Notes under the pieces: model-generated
What the model was told of the DNA's origin: nothing
Database searches by the model: none
The model's input: only the letters and a program-made list of their open reading frames with translations
Program-made: the position numbers and the translations under genes
Source: an uncultured Elusimicrobiales bacterium
GTDB lineage: Bacteria > Elusimicrobiota > Elusimicrobia > Elusimicrobiales > Elusimicrobiaceae
Length of the DNA stretch: 64,000 nt
Direction: 5' to 3'
Assembly (NCBI GenBank): GCA_944324115.1
Contig: CALUVB010000001.1
Coordinates: 62,001 to 126,000 of the forward strand
Shown: positions 35,381-43,874 of the stretch, one piece after another
Layout: each line of letters begins with the position of its first letter
How positions within the stretch are numbered: the first letter of the stretch is position 1

Positions 35381-35872
35381 CTACAAAATTTTACACGTTG
35401 CCGCCCCTTTATTTCGCATTAATTCCCGGTATAGGGCGGTAATTGTTTTGCCTAATTTGGGGTGTATGTAGTCGGGCAGCAGGTAATTCAGGGGCTTTAA
35501 TACAAATTCCCTGTCCTGCAGGCGCGGGTGGGGGACAAAGAGCATGGCTTGGTCGTCAAAAATAATTTGGTCATCATAAAATAAAATATCCAAATCAATG
35601 ACGCGCGGGCCGTCTTTAAATGTAGGCACACGGCCCAGCTTTGTTTCCAGCTCTTTGAGTTTCCGCAACAAATCAGCCGGCTTGTATGGGGTGGACAAAA
35701 GCACTACTGTATTCACGAAATCCGGCTGCGCGTCATAGCCTTCCGGTTTGGAAAGGATATAGGGCGCAGTTTCTTTGACTTGGCCCAAAGCGCTTAAAGC
35801 TTCTATGGCCCGGTCCAAATTTTGTTTTGGGTTTCCTTGGTTGCTGCCCAGTCCCAATACAGCCAGCGGCAT
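35381..35872 (-). CDS. folK: 6-hydroxymethyl-7,8-dihydropterin pyrophosphokinase
   Basis: HPPK transfers pyrophosphate to 6-hydroxymethyl-dihydropterin, the substrate of FolP. The 163-residue product shows VLGLGSNQGNPKQNL at the N-terminus, and the signature PRVIDLDILFYDD with the two Mg-binding Asp, followed by VPHPRLQDREFVLKPL. Its ATG shares one base with the stop of the preceding PTPS-like gene (TAATG), so the two are translationally coupled. It is the last gene of the folate set. Confidence 0.96.
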   Translation of the reverse strand: MPLAVLGLGSNQGNPKQNLDRAIEALSALGQVKETAPYILSKPEGYDAQPDFVNTVVLLSTPYKPADLLRKLKELETKLGRVPTFKDGPRVIDLDILFYDDQIIFDDQAMLFVPHPRLQDREFVLKPLNYLLPDYIHPKLGKTITALYRELMRNKGAATCKIL

Positions 35873-36222
35873 TATTCTTCTCCTCGGTATTCCACCCAGC
35901 GGTCTTCGGCTTCCGCTACTTTAACGCTGTAGAGTTTTGGCATTTTGGCCTTAATGCGGTCATAAAGCCAAATGGCCAAAGATTCAGCGGTAGGGAATGG
36001 AAGAAAGGTGGTTAAGTCGGATCCGTCTAACATTTTTTCCAATTCATTTTTAAACATTTGGCTGATTTGGCGGAAATCTACCAAAAAACGTTCTTCGTTA
36101 ATATCTCCGTAAAAAGTGGCTTCGTAGCGGAAAAGATGTTTGTGTAAGGGTTCCGCCAAGGTGCCGTCATGGCTGTGCATGGCGGTAAATGATCCGGCTT
36201 GGGTTAAATAGACTTTGCTCAT
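35872..36222 (-). CDS. 6-pyruvoyl-tetrahydropterin synthase paralogue, PTPS-III type (probable FolB replacement)
   Basis: The 116-residue protein belongs to the PTPS/QueD family (COG0720) but contains no cysteine at all. Zinc ligands are H16 (SFTAMH) plus H27 and H29. Glu24 lies three residues before H27, giving ExxHxH. In the family this pattern in place of CxxxHGH marks PTPS-III enzymes. These convert dihydroneopterin triphosphate directly to 6-hydroxymethyl-dihydropterin and replace dihydroneopterin aldolase (FolB). It lies between folP (ATGA overlap) and folK (1-nt overlap), exactly where folB would be expected. A true QueD with Cys is separately encoded at 38326. The assignment is strong but not tested. 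Confidence 0.85.
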   Translation of the reverse strand: MSKVYLTQAGSFTAMHSHDGTLAEPLHKHLFRYEATFYGDINEERFLVDFRQISQMFKNELEKMLDGSDLTTFLPFPTAESLAIWLYDRIKAKMPKLYSVKVAEAEDRWVEYRGEE

Positions 36223-37013
36223 GAGTTGGCCTCCAGTTCTAAAAAGAAATTGATGACTTTCTTGGTTTCTTTTACGTCATGTACACGCAAAATATCCGCT
36301 CCGGCACGCAATGCGGCAAAGTGAGCGCACAGCGTTTGTGTTTTCCGTTTGGGCGGTTTTTCTGCCGGCTGGCTTAGGAACTTTTTATGCGAAAGTCCAA
36401 TTAGCAGCCGTACTCCCATATTAGTAAAAAAATCCGCATGCGCCAAGAGGTGATAGTTCTGTTCGCGCGTTTTGGCAAAACCGAAGCCGGGGTCTATGAT
36501 GATTTGTTCGTTGGTTAACCCGCATTGGCGGGCTTGGGTTATTTTAGCGGAAAGAAAATCTTTGATTTCCTGCAAGAGGTCGTCATATTGCGTCATCTCC
36601 TGCATGGTTTGCGGCGTACCGCGGCTGTGTGTGATGACGATTTGCGCACCGAAATCTTTTACCAGTTTGAACATTTCCGGATCGGGGGTGCCGCTGATAT
36701 CATTGACCATATTTATGCCGGCTTTAAGCCCTTCCAGCGCGACGGGTATTTTGAATGTATCTTGGGATAAAGTTATATTGGGCCAGCGCGAGCGGGCTTG
36801 TTTAATAAGTTCCAGCGTGCGCACCAATTCTTCTTCCGCGCTGACGGGGGTGGCGCCGGGGCGTGTGGATTCCCCGCCAATATCCAGAATATCCGCTCCG
36901 TCAGCTATATGCTGGTTGCATTTGGCAAGCAGCTTGTCTAAATTATTCTGCGGATCTCCGTCATAAAAAGAATCGGGAGTGGCATTGACGATACCCATAA
37001 TTTGCTTGGTCAT
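36219..37013 (-). CDS. folP: Dihydropteroate synthase
   Basis: FolP condenses hydroxymethyl-dihydropterin pyrophosphate with p-aminobenzoate and is the sulfonamide target. The 264-residue TIM-barrel has MGIVNATPDSFYDGD, DILDIGGESTRPGA, NDISG, IIDPGFGFAKT and IGLSHKKFL. The HGV-type end reads LRVHDVKETKKV. AAGGAAA lies before ATG 37013. A 142-nt gap separates it from folE upstream, and it overlaps the PTPS-III gene by 4 nt. Confidence 0.96.
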   Translation of the reverse strand: MTKQIMGIVNATPDSFYDGDPQNNLDKLLAKCNQHIADGADILDIGGESTRPGATPVSAEEELVRTLELIKQARSRWPNITLSQDTFKIPVALEGLKAGINMVNDISGTPDPEMFKLVKDFGAQIVITHSRGTPQTMQEMTQYDDLLQEIKDFLSAKITQARQCGLTNEQIIIDPGFGFAKTREQNYHLLAHADFFTNMGVRLLIGLSHKKFLSQPAEKPPKRKTQTLCAHFAALRAGADILRVHDVKETKKVINFFLELEANS

Positions 37014-37155
37014 AGTCTTTTCCTTAGGTTTTGGAGCTGCCGGTCTGGGCTGTTTGTAAGGTTTTGCCTTCTGACCGCCTCATCAGCATTTGTTTGTTCC
37101 CGCTGCGGTTGTCTGATATTATGTATTTGGGGGAGCGCGCAGCTCAGCGCGTATT

Positions 37156-37776
37156 TTATTTTATCATCTCTAAAAATTCATTGCGTACTTCCATCTTTTT
37201 AAATGCGCCTCGTATGGCGCTGGTTACCATAACCGCATTGTGTTTTTCAATGCCGCGCGAGCTGATGCACATATGTTTGGCTTTACACACCACCATAACG
37301 CCGTGCGGCTGCAAAGTTTCCATTAAACTGTCTGCAATTTGGGCCACCAGCTTTTCTTGAATTTGCAGCCGTCGGGCAAATACTTCCACCAAACGGGCCA
37401 ATTTGGAAATGCCCAGCACCCTTCCTTTAGGCAAATACCCTATGCTGATGGATCCGAAAAATGGCTGTAAATGATGTTCGCAGGTGGAGTAAAATTCTAT
37501 ATCTTTAAGTACCACCATTTCATCGCAGGAACCTTCCGTAAATGTTTTTAATACGTCTTGCGGGCGCATTTTATAGCCGCCGAACAATTTCTCCCAACTG
37601 CGCAAAATGCGTTTGGGGGTTTCCTGCAAGCCTTCGCGGGTAGGGTCGTCTCCGATATAGCTTAAAATTTCGCGCAGGTTTTGTAACACTTTTTCTTGGG
37701 TTATTTTATGTGGGCCAACTTGTGTGTTTGCAGGCTGAGTCTTAGAAACGGATTTTGTTTTATTATTTTTACGCAT
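37156..37776 (-). CDS. folE: GTP cyclohydrolase I
   Basis: FolE opens GTP to 7,8-dihydroneopterin triphosphate, the common precursor of folate and queuosine here. The 206-residue product has DDPTREGLQETPKR, EFYSTCEHHLQPFFG (zinc Cys and His), KLARLVEVFARRLQ, and CKAKHMCISSRGI with the second zinc Cys. The first 25 codons overlap the end of queE by 76 nt in another frame, and no later Met start exists before the conserved core. An AGGAG lies about 11 nt upstream. Confidence 0.96.
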   Translation of the reverse strand: MRKNNKTKSVSKTQPANTQVGPHKITQEKVLQNLREILSYIGDDPTREGLQETPKRILRSWEKLFGGYKMRPQDVLKTFTEGSCDEMVVLKDIEFYSTCEHHLQPFFGSISIGYLPKGRVLGISKLARLVEVFARRLQIQEKLVAQIADSLMETLQPHGVMVVCKAKHMCISSRGIEKHNAVMVTSAIRGAFKKMEVRNEFLEMIK

Positions 37777-38291
37777 AAATCTATATTCTCCTGTTGATTG
37801 CTTTGTGGCTGCAAGCAGACGGCGGTGCCGGCGCTTGCGTATGGGAAATATGTTTTTAATTCTTCTAAATCGGTGTCCTGTCCAACTACGATTTTTATGG
37901 CATGCGCTTTGGCAAGCATTTCTTTATTGACGTGTTTTTTGGGGGATACGACCAAAAAGTCTATGTCGGACACGTCGGCATTTTGGGCGCCGTTGCTTTC
38001 CATATGCACGGTCCAGCCGCGTTGTTTAAGCAACCGTGCCAAAGGCGCAAAATTTTGCTCTGTAGGTTCTCCGCCCGTGATGATGACATTACGACAGGGG
38101 TATTGCTCCAGCTCTTTTAAAATATCATTGTAAGTCATATCTCGCCCGTGGGAAAAAGCATAGCGGGTGTCGCAAAAAGAACAATTCATACTGCAGCCAG
38201 CCAAACGCAAAAACACCGCCGCTATGCCGGTATAGGGTCCTTCACCTTGCAGAGAATAAAAAATTTCATTTACCTTTAGCATACTGTTCAT
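37701..38291 (-). CDS. queE: 7-carboxy-7-deazaguanine synthase QueE
   Basis: QueE is a radical SAM enzyme that contracts 6-carboxytetrahydropterin to 7-carboxy-7-deazaguanine. The 196-residue product has the substrate motif FYSLQGEGPYTG and the iron-sulfur motif CSMNCSFC (CX3CX2C). ITGGEPTEQN, HMESNGAQ and VVSPKK follow. It is a compact version of the family. It lies between queD and folE, overlapping folE by 76 nt. QueC and QueF are not in the window. Confidence 0.94.
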   Translation of the reverse strand: MNSMLKVNEIFYSLQGEGPYTGIAAVFLRLAGCSMNCSFCDTRYAFSHGRDMTYNDILKELEQYPCRNVIITGGEPTEQNFAPLARLLKQRGWTVHMESNGAQNADVSDIDFLVVSPKKHVNKEMLAKAHAIKIVVGQDTDLEELKTYFPYASAGTAVCLQPQSNQQENIDLCVKIIKQNPFLRLSLQTHKLAHIK

Positions 38292-38325
38292 GCGTTTTGT
38301 ACTCTTGGCGTGCGTCTTGCTGGGG

Positions 38326-38673
38326 TTAGCGGCCTTCCCACACGGCGGCTGCGCTTTCGTTTTCCCATAATTCCAACGTTTTCAGCGTTAGCCCCAGCGG
38401 TTTTAGGGCGGCGGCAGTTTTGTTAAATAAATACGGGGCCAAATTTTCCGCTGTTGGATTTTCCAGTAAATCATTTAAATAACAATGATCCGGCAGCTGC
38501 TTGTCCAGCAATGGCTTTAGCTTCTTAAAATCGCTCACCATGCCATCTGCTTGTACGGGGCCTTCTATCAGAAAGACCACTTTCCAGGTATGCCCATGCA
38601 AATTATGGCATGGACCGTCATAGTGCGGCAGGTGGTGGGCAGAGCTGAATTTGCGAATAATTTTTAAAAGCAT
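38326..38673 (-). CDS. queD: 6-carboxytetrahydropterin synthase QueD
   Basis: The 115-residue protein is the canonical member of the PTPS family: zinc His in FSSAHHL, and CHNLHGH with catalytic Cys22 and zinc His26 and His28. The late Glu is in the LELWENESAA segment. It produces 6-carboxytetrahydropterin for QueE. It differs clearly from the Cys-less paralogue at 35872. It lies 2 nt after the DUF1189 gene and 34 nt before queE. Confidence 0.94.
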   Translation of the reverse strand: MLLKIIRKFSSAHHLPHYDGPCHNLHGHTWKVVFLIEGPVQADGMVSDFKKLKPLLDKQLPDHCYLNDLLENPTAENLAPYLFNKTAAALKPLGLTLKTLELWENESAAAVWEGR

Positions 38674-38675
38674 AA

Positions 38676-39419
38676 TTACCTCTTTTCTTCAGTAAACCAA
38701 TTGAAAATCTGCTGTGTATACATCATAAATAAAATAAACAGACCAAACAGAAACAGGGGTATCCCCCAAAACAAGTTTACTAGCCACAATGTCAATGCCG
38801 GTCCTTGCAGCAAAGCGGCCCAGCGCCATACAACTGTAAAAGGCAGCAGCTTGCGTCTCCACCCGCTCCATAAATAAACGACTGAAACAGCCAAACAAAA
38901 CGAGAAAAATAAAAAGAAAATCAACCCCAAGGCCGACCCCAAAAAAGCCGTTCCCTGTAAAGTAGAACGAATAATGGGAGTATGTTGGCGCAGCCAATCC
39001 TGGGTAATGGAGGCGGTAAAAGAAGCGGGGATAGTTTGGCTGTTTATATTGGTGGTGGAAGGAGTATAAATTTTATTTTTTGTAATGAAAGCGAGTATGT
39101 GTTTGTCTAAAAATTCCTGCCGGGTGGGTATTTGCTTGGCAGATGCGTCAAATACGATGTTTAGATCTATTTTCGGAATAGAAACAGACACGCTCTTGTC
39201 CGGTGCGGTTAAAGTGCCTGTTTCAAAAGTTAGCTCCGGTATATTCTGCAAAAAGACGGGAAGCTTCTGGCGGGCTTGTAGCGCAAACCATATATTAAAA
39301 GCCAGCAAGCCCAACAGCCATATATATACGACAAAAAAAATCGTTTGCCACTTACCCAATGTGCGCAAGCGGTGATAGGCGCGAAAAGAAAAAACAGATT
39401 GCAAATAGAGAGCCAACAT
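38676..39419 (-). CDS. DUF1189-like membrane protein
   Basis: The 247-residue protein has one N-terminal membrane helix, an external domain of about 110 residues, and three to four C-terminal helices. The pattern (QSVFSFRAYHRLRTLGKWQT, an early helix, then a late membrane cluster) resembles DUF1189 proteins. The function is unknown. The ATG at 39419 sits 6 nt after TATACT. It is the first gene of the transcript that continues into queD-queE-folE with a 2-nt gap, so it may simply carry the operon promoter or act in uptake of a pterin or deazapurine; the latter is speculation. Confidence 0.72.
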   Translation of the reverse strand: MLALYLQSVFSFRAYHRLRTLGKWQTIFFVVYIWLLGLLAFNIWFALQARQKLPVFLQNIPELTFETGTLTAPDKSVSVSIPKIDLNIVFDASAKQIPTRQEFLDKHILAFITKNKIYTPSTTNINSQTIPASFTASITQDWLRQHTPIIRSTLQGTAFLGSALGLIFFLFFSFCLAVSVVYLWSGWRRKLLPFTVVWRWAALLQGPALTLWLVNLFWGIPLFLFGLFILFMMYTQQIFNWFTEEKR

Positions 39420-39425
39420 ATTATT

Positions 39426-39431
39426 AGTATA
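39426..39431 (-). promoter_or_regulatory. -10 element of the DUF1189-queD-queE-folE operon, predicted leaderless
   Basis: TATACT on the minus strand, then AATAAT and the ATG at 39419. The gap is 6 nt with no ribosome site. No preQ1-riboswitch-like sequence lies upstream, and a leaderless transcript would leave no room for one. Confidence 0.6.
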
Positions 39432-39856
39432 TAAAATAAAAGGCCTCAACCCCCAGAAAAGCCGCCGAAATAGACTAGGAAATCCTAGGCTAAGCCCAAT
39501 TTGTGGAGGAGCAAGAAAGGCATATGGCCGCTGGGGCCTTTTGAAAAGGAGCGGTCTGTATAATATATACCTTGGATCGTGTCAGCTGGACAATCAACTT
39601 TATGCCGCGGCTGGTGCAAAAGAAAACTATAAATCAGTTGTGGGGAGCGTGGCGGCGGTAAGGAAAAACAAGGGCTGATAGCGGAAAATGCGGGGAAAAC
39701 GGCTCATAAATCGTGTGTGCTGGGCGACAGGAACGTATTTTGTGTTAAGAAAAATGCGGAGAACGGGTCCGACTCTGATGGAAAGTATCCAAAGCTTTTT
39801 CTGAGTGGGAGGCCGGCGGCAGACTAACCTACTTACCGGCCAAACAATGGATTTAC
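39432..39856. other. Non-coding divergent spacer
   Basis: About 425 nt, the longest gene-free stretch in the window. It contains an isolated TATAAT (39559-39564) without a matching -35. I cannot fold it into SRP RNA, 6S RNA, RNase P RNA or tmRNA by recognition of their conserved cores. Confidence 0.5.
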
Positions 39857-39862
39857 TACAAT
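39857..39862 (+). promoter_or_regulatory. -10 element of the MFS gene, predicted leaderless
   Basis: TACAAT is followed directly by ATGTAT and then ATG (39869). The 6-nt spacing seen at the other leaderless genes selects the second ATG as the start. Confidence 0.5.
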
Positions 39863-39868
39863 ATGTAT

Positions 39869-41116
39869 ATGAATACTATTCGCCGTGCTATGATTTCGGT
39901 GGCTGTAGCAAATGGACTGTTGTTGTTTGGCTATGGCCTTTCTTTGCCGTTTTTTACTGTTTATCTTATTAGTCAAAAAGGACTTTCCGCCGCTATGGCG
40001 GGATTGGTGATTGCCCTTTCCGCTTTCAGCCGCAGTTTTGCCAGTGCGTTGGCCGGGGAACTTTCTGACGCTTTCGGCCGCAAAAAAATTATGCTGTGGG
40101 GGTTGGCGCTGGAAGTGGGCGCTATGTTGGCGCTGGGATTATGCATTGAGTGTAATGTCCAGACGGGGTGGCTGTTGCTGTGTTATTTTTTAACTACATT
40201 TTTAGGAGCGGTGTTCCGCCCGGTTTCCAATGCTTGGGTTACAGACAATACGTCAGCCAAACAGCGGGTGGAAGCTTTTGGTATTATTCGGGTAGGGGTT
40301 AATTTGGGGTGGGCGCTGGGTCCGGCGGCGGGGGGCTTTTTGGTGCGGTTTTCTTACAGTTATGCCTTTTACTTTACGGCGTTGGCGTATGCGTTGACGA
40401 TATTTTATTTAAACCACATTTTAAAAGAAGATGCGGCTGCTCTGCGTACTGGCCGGCGCCGGCCCCAGTTTGTTTCTCTGCTTTTGTCATTGAAAGACAA
40501 ACGACTGGCAAAAATGTGTTTTTATGTATTGCTGATTACGGCTGTTAATTCTCAGCTGGTGGTGGGGCTTTCGGTGCATTGTAACACTTATTTGCATATG
40601 CCTGAATATTATATTGGCTGGTTTTTTACGATTAACGGGCTGGCGGTGGTCTTTCTGCAATATCATGCCAGTCGGCTGATGACCCGCATGCGCCTTACTT
40701 CCGCGATGTTGCTGGGGTGTATATTGTATGCGTTGGGGTATGGCTCGGTGGGATTTTTAGGCAGTTTTGCGCCTATTGCGTTTGGGGTGCTGTTGGCGGC
40801 TTTGGGAGAATTGATTGTGGCGCCGGGGGAACAGACATTGGTGTCTAATATTGCTTCTGCACAGACGCGCGGGCGGTATTTGGGTATGTTGATGGTGTTT
40901 TATAATATGGGTTCTTCGCTGGGGTTTTTTGCGGCGGGCTGGCTGGGACAATATGTGGCTCCGGTTTATTTACCCGGTCCTTGGCTGATTGTCGGTGCGG
41001 TGGCGCTGCTGGCCGGGTGGGGATTTTACCGCTTACGATGGGATTTGACAGACGAAGAAGACGGTAAATTTATAACGCCCGTTCCCATTAAAAAAGATAC
41101 GGTTACCTTGCATTAA
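39869..41116 (+). CDS. Major facilitator superfamily transporter
   Basis: The 415-residue protein has twelve predicted helices in two bundles. Its MFS loop 2-3 signature reads GELSDAFGRKKIMLWG, and PVSNAWVTDNTSAKQRVEAFGI lies in loop 4-5. The charged cytoplasmic centre loop is LKEDAAALRTGRRR. It resembles drug or small-molecule exporters of the MdtG/YfcJ kind, but the substrate cannot be deduced. An alternative start 6 nt upstream (ATG 39863) would fall directly against the -10. The next gene follows 60 nt later with its own site. Confidence 0.88.
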   Translation: MNTIRRAMISVAVANGLLLFGYGLSLPFFTVYLISQKGLSAAMAGLVIALSAFSRSFASALAGELSDAFGRKKIMLWGLALEVGAMLALGLCIECNVQTGWLLLCYFLTTFLGAVFRPVSNAWVTDNTSAKQRVEAFGIIRVGVNLGWALGPAAGGFLVRFSYSYAFYFTALAYALTIFYLNHILKEDAAALRTGRRRPQFVSLLLSLKDKRLAKMCFYVLLITAVNSQLVVGLSVHCNTYLHMPEYYIGWFFTINGLAVVFLQYHASRLMTRMRLTSAMLLGCILYALGYGSVGFLGSFAPIAFGVLLAALGELIVAPGEQTLVSNIASAQTRGRYLGMLMVFYNMGSSLGFFAAGWLGQYVAPVYLPGPWLIVGAVALLAGWGFYRLRWDLTDEEDGKFITPVPIKKDTVTLH

Positions 41117-41176
41117 AATGGTTGTTTTTGCACACGCGGACCAATTTATATTACCATTATAAAGAAAGGAGATATC

Positions 41177-41395
41177 ATGAGAGGAATTGTTTTTGCTGTA
41201 TTGACATTAGTCGTAGGCGGCTTAATAGCTTTAGGTTTAGAATGGCTGGCTGCCTTTTTGCCGGCCCAAATGGCTGGGGCTTTAAACCGGGTGTACCCTA
41301 TTGGCATTCATCCGCTTTCTTTGCATATTAGCATTTGCGGCGCAATAGGCTTGGTGTGCGGTTATTTGGTGATTTCCAAATTTGTGCGTAAATAA
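41177..41395 (+). CDS. Small two-helix membrane protein
   Basis: The 72-residue product has two hydrophobic helices (IVFAVLTLVVGGLIALGLEW, and ISICGAIGLVCGYLVISKF) and a basic C-terminus. A strong AAAGGAG lies upstream of the ATG. It ends just before maf. No family is recognised with certainty. Small conserved membrane proteins of this form occur widely in Gram-negative phyla. Confidence 0.65.
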   Translation: MRGIVFAVLTLVVGGLIALGLEWLAAFLPAQMAGALNRVYPIGIHPLSLHISICGAIGLVCGYLVISKFVRK

Positions 41396-41396
41396 T

Positions 41397-41960
41397 ATGA
41401 AACTGGTCTTGGCTTCTCATTCGCCGCGCCGTATAGAAATACTCAAAAAGCTGGGTTATTCTTTTACGCTTTGCCCGGCGCAGAGACCGGAGCGCACACC
41501 TTATAAGCGCCCGCATTTAAAGGTAGTGGATTTATCTGCCCAAAAAGCATTGGAAGCGGCACAAAAATACCCCGATGCGCTGGTGGTCGGCGCGGATACG
41601 TTGGTATTTTGTAAGGGAGAAGTCATCGGTAAACCGAAAGACGAAAGAGACGCTTTGCGTATTTTGCGCAAATTAAATGGTTCTTGGCAAACGGTATATA
41701 CCGGCATGACGTTGATTCATTTAAAATCCAAAAAAATAGTGCGCGGCGTAGAGAAAACCGCTTGTAAAGCGCGTCTGCTTCCATTGGAACAGCTGCGCGA
41801 AATGGCCGGAAAGCATTTAGACAAAGCCGGGGCCTATGCCGTGCAGGATACAGATGACCATTTTATAGAAAAAATACGGGGCAGCCGCAGTAATGTGGTC
41901 GGTTTCCCTGTAGAATTGTTTATTCAAATGCTGAAGGAGTTTAATTATGAAGCAAACTGA
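41397..41960 (+). CDS. maf: Maf family nucleotide pyrophosphatase
   Basis: Maf proteins hydrolyse non-canonical or modified NTPs (dTTP/UTP or m7GTP type). The 187-residue product has the signature LASHSPRRIEILKKLGYSF, VVGADTLVFCKGEVIGKP with the catalytic Asp, LRKLNGSWQTVYTGM and GAYAVQD. ATG 41397 immediately follows the stop of the small membrane protein gene, and its end overlaps trxB by 14 nt. Confidence 0.94.
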   Translation: MKLVLASHSPRRIEILKKLGYSFTLCPAQRPERTPYKRPHLKVVDLSAQKALEAAQKYPDALVVGADTLVFCKGEVIGKPKDERDALRILRKLNGSWQTVYTGMTLIHLKSKKIVRGVEKTACKARLLPLEQLREMAGKHLDKAGAYAVQDTDDHFIEKIRGSRSNVVGFPVELFIQMLKEFNYEAN

Positions 41961-42873
41961 TTTGCTTATTATCGGCGCCGGGCCGGCGGGCTGCAGCGCC
42001 GCCGTATATGCTGCGCGTGCGGGAGTGAAAACTATAATTGCCGGCGGAGCGATGCCCGGCGGACAGCTTTTGCAAACAAACGATATTGAAAATTATGCCG
42101 GTTTTGTTAACCCGGTGCCTGGGTTTGAACTGATGGACAATATGCACAAGCAGTGCAAACGCTTGGGGGTGGAGATTGTCAGTGATGAAATTGTGAAATT
42201 GGAAGGAGCGAAATCTCCTTTTACCCTCATCGCCGCCGGCGGGGAGCAGTATCAAGCGCAGACTGTAGTGATTGCCGCCGGAGCCAGCGCCCGTTGGCTG
42301 GGAGTGAAAGGGGAAGAAGCGCTTAAAGGACATGGCGTATCAGCCTGCGCCACATGCGACGGGTTCTTCTTTAAAGGGAAAGAAGTGATTGTCGTGGGCG
42401 GCGGGAATACCGCCTTTGAAGATGCTCTTTTTCTCTCCCAAATTTGTCCTAAAGTCACCTTGGTACATCGCCGTGAGGGTTTCCGCGCCGATGCAGTAAC
42501 AGTGGCAAAAGTCAAAAATACGCCTACTATTTCTATGCGCTTAAACTGCGTGGTGGAGGAAGTGCTGGGGCAAGAGAGTGTGAGCGGGGCAGTCTTGCGC
42601 AATGTGCAAACACAGGAAAAAACGCAAGTGCCTTGCGCCGGTATTTTTGTGGCGGTGGGTGCTGTCCCGCAGACAGGTTGGCTGCGGGGAAGCGGTGTGG
42701 AATTGGAAGAGAACGGATTAGTGAAGACAGATGAACACCAACGTACAAACATAGAAGGTATTTTTGCTGCCGGAGATTGTACGGAAAGTGAATTCCGCCA
42801 AGCAGTCGTAGCCGCCGGAAGCGGCGCCAAAGCCGGCATTATGGCGGCGGCTTATGTTAATTTGCATCGTTAA
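41947..42873 (+). CDS. trxB: Thioredoxin reductase
   Basis: This NADPH-dependent flavoprotein reduces thioredoxin. The 308-residue product has the FAD site IIGAGPAGCSAAVYAARAG, the redox-active CATC (ACATCDGFFF), the NADPH site VVGGGNTAFEDALFL with HRREGFRAD, and the closing FAD motif GIFAAGDC. GGAG precedes the ATG inside the maf gene. A strong terminator follows. Confidence 0.95.
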   Translation: MKQTDLLIIGAGPAGCSAAVYAARAGVKTIIAGGAMPGGQLLQTNDIENYAGFVNPVPGFELMDNMHKQCKRLGVEIVSDEIVKLEGAKSPFTLIAAGGEQYQAQTVVIAAGASARWLGVKGEEALKGHGVSACATCDGFFFKGKEVIVVGGGNTAFEDALFLSQICPKVTLVHRREGFRADAVTVAKVKNTPTISMRLNCVVEEVLGQESVSGAVLRNVQTQEKTQVPCAGIFVAVGAVPQTGWLRGSGVELEENGLVKTDEHQRTNIEGIFAAGDCTESEFRQAVVAAGSGAKAGIMAAAYVNLHR

Positions 42874-42886
42874 ATGACAGCCCTTT

Positions 42887-42917
42887 AAAAGCCGCCCGCG
42901 CAATCGGGCGGCTTTTT
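42887..42917 (+). terminator. Terminator after trxB
   Basis: AAAAGCCGCCCG (42887-42898) pairs with CGGGCGGCTTTT (42905-42916) around a 6-nt loop and is followed by T. Confidence 0.92.
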
Positions 42918-43139
42918 ATATATAGAAGTTTTTATCCGCAGCGCAGGATAATGAGGTATGGTTGATCTCTTGGCGGCAAAAGACAGCCCCGGGGAGCTTG
43001 GAAGCGTCTTTGTTATTTATCTATTTAGTCGGAATCAATATAGTTTGCGCCGGGCCGTTTTATGCAAGGCCTTCCTTTGTTTTCTGAAAGACACATTCAA
43101 TGGTATTAAAATTTGCTAATATGCGAAAAAGGAGGGGTT

Positions 43140-43646
43140 ATGAAAGAAATGGAATTTGATGAACAGGCACGGCAGGTGCTGCAGATTCTCAGACAAGGCG
43201 CTTTTCTGACGACATGCGCCGGGGAAAAGACCAATACGATGACTATCGGCTGGGGGTATTTGGGTTGGGCCTGGCGCAAGCCGGTATTTGCGGTTATGGT
43301 GCGGCACAATCGTTTTACCCATGAACTCTTAGAACAGAATGGGGAATTTACCGTTACCCTTCCACAGGAAGATATGAGCAAAGAACTGGCTTTCTGTGGT
43401 ACCAAATCCGGGCGGGATACAGATAAAATAAAGGCTTGTGATTTTAGTTTAATTCCAGGGAAAACAGTTTCCGTACCGCTGATTGTTTGCAAAGCGTTTC
43501 AGTATGAGTGCAAGGTGGTGTGTAAGACGGAAATGCCGCCTGAGGCCTTGGACTCTGCTTTGCGCCAACAATGGTATGATAAAGCTCCGGGCGATTATCA
43601 TACTTTTTACTTTGGGGAAATTACCGACTCTTATATCACGCAATAA
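43140..43646 (+). CDS. Flavin reductase-like FMN-binding protein
   Basis: The 168-residue protein has the split-barrel flavin-reductase pattern: GAFLTTCAGEKTNTMTIGWG, PVFAVMVRHNRFTHELL, EFTVTLPQ, FCGTKSGRDTDK and FGEITDSYI. Such proteins bind FMN and act as NAD(P)H:flavin reductases or electron-transfer partners. AAAGGAGGGG precedes ATG 43140. It is a single-gene unit with its own terminator at 43673. Confidence 0.88.
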   Translation: MKEMEFDEQARQVLQILRQGAFLTTCAGEKTNTMTIGWGYLGWAWRKPVFAVMVRHNRFTHELLEQNGEFTVTLPQEDMSKELAFCGTKSGRDTDKIKACDFSLIPGKTVSVPLIVCKAFQYECKVVCKTEMPPEALDSALRQQWYDKAPGDYHTFYFGEITDSYITQ

Positions 43647-43672
43647 ATTTATTTTGTTCAGTTCCCTTTTAC

Positions 43673-43697
43673 AAAGACCCGCACTGACGGGTCTTTT
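43673..43697 (+). terminator. Terminator after the flavin reductase-like gene
   Basis: AAAGACCCG (43673-43681) pairs with CGGGTCTTT (43688-43696) around CACTGA. Confidence 0.85.
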
Positions 43698-43874
43698 GCT
43701 GTTTTTATTCAAGATATGCTGCTCGGATAGGGACAGTTGGCCCATGTGGATATAGGTCCTTTTTTCCAAGTAGATTGGGCCTAAATTCCCTTGTTCGTGT
43801 TTGCGTTTTTTCTTACCATTATTAAAGAGGAAGCGAATTTGAGCTTTTGTGAAATGAAAAAAGGGGAAAATAAT

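Noticed and set aside
39432-39856. Possible non-coding RNA gene starting after the TATAAT at 39559
   Set aside because: No -35, no terminator hairpin in the right place and no conserved core of a known RNA family.
17880-43797. Short similar motifs (ATAGGTCC, TGGCCC) in spacers near 17915 and 43750
   Set aside because: The matches are only 8-10 nt, without fixed order or boundaries, so they do not define a repeat family by eye.
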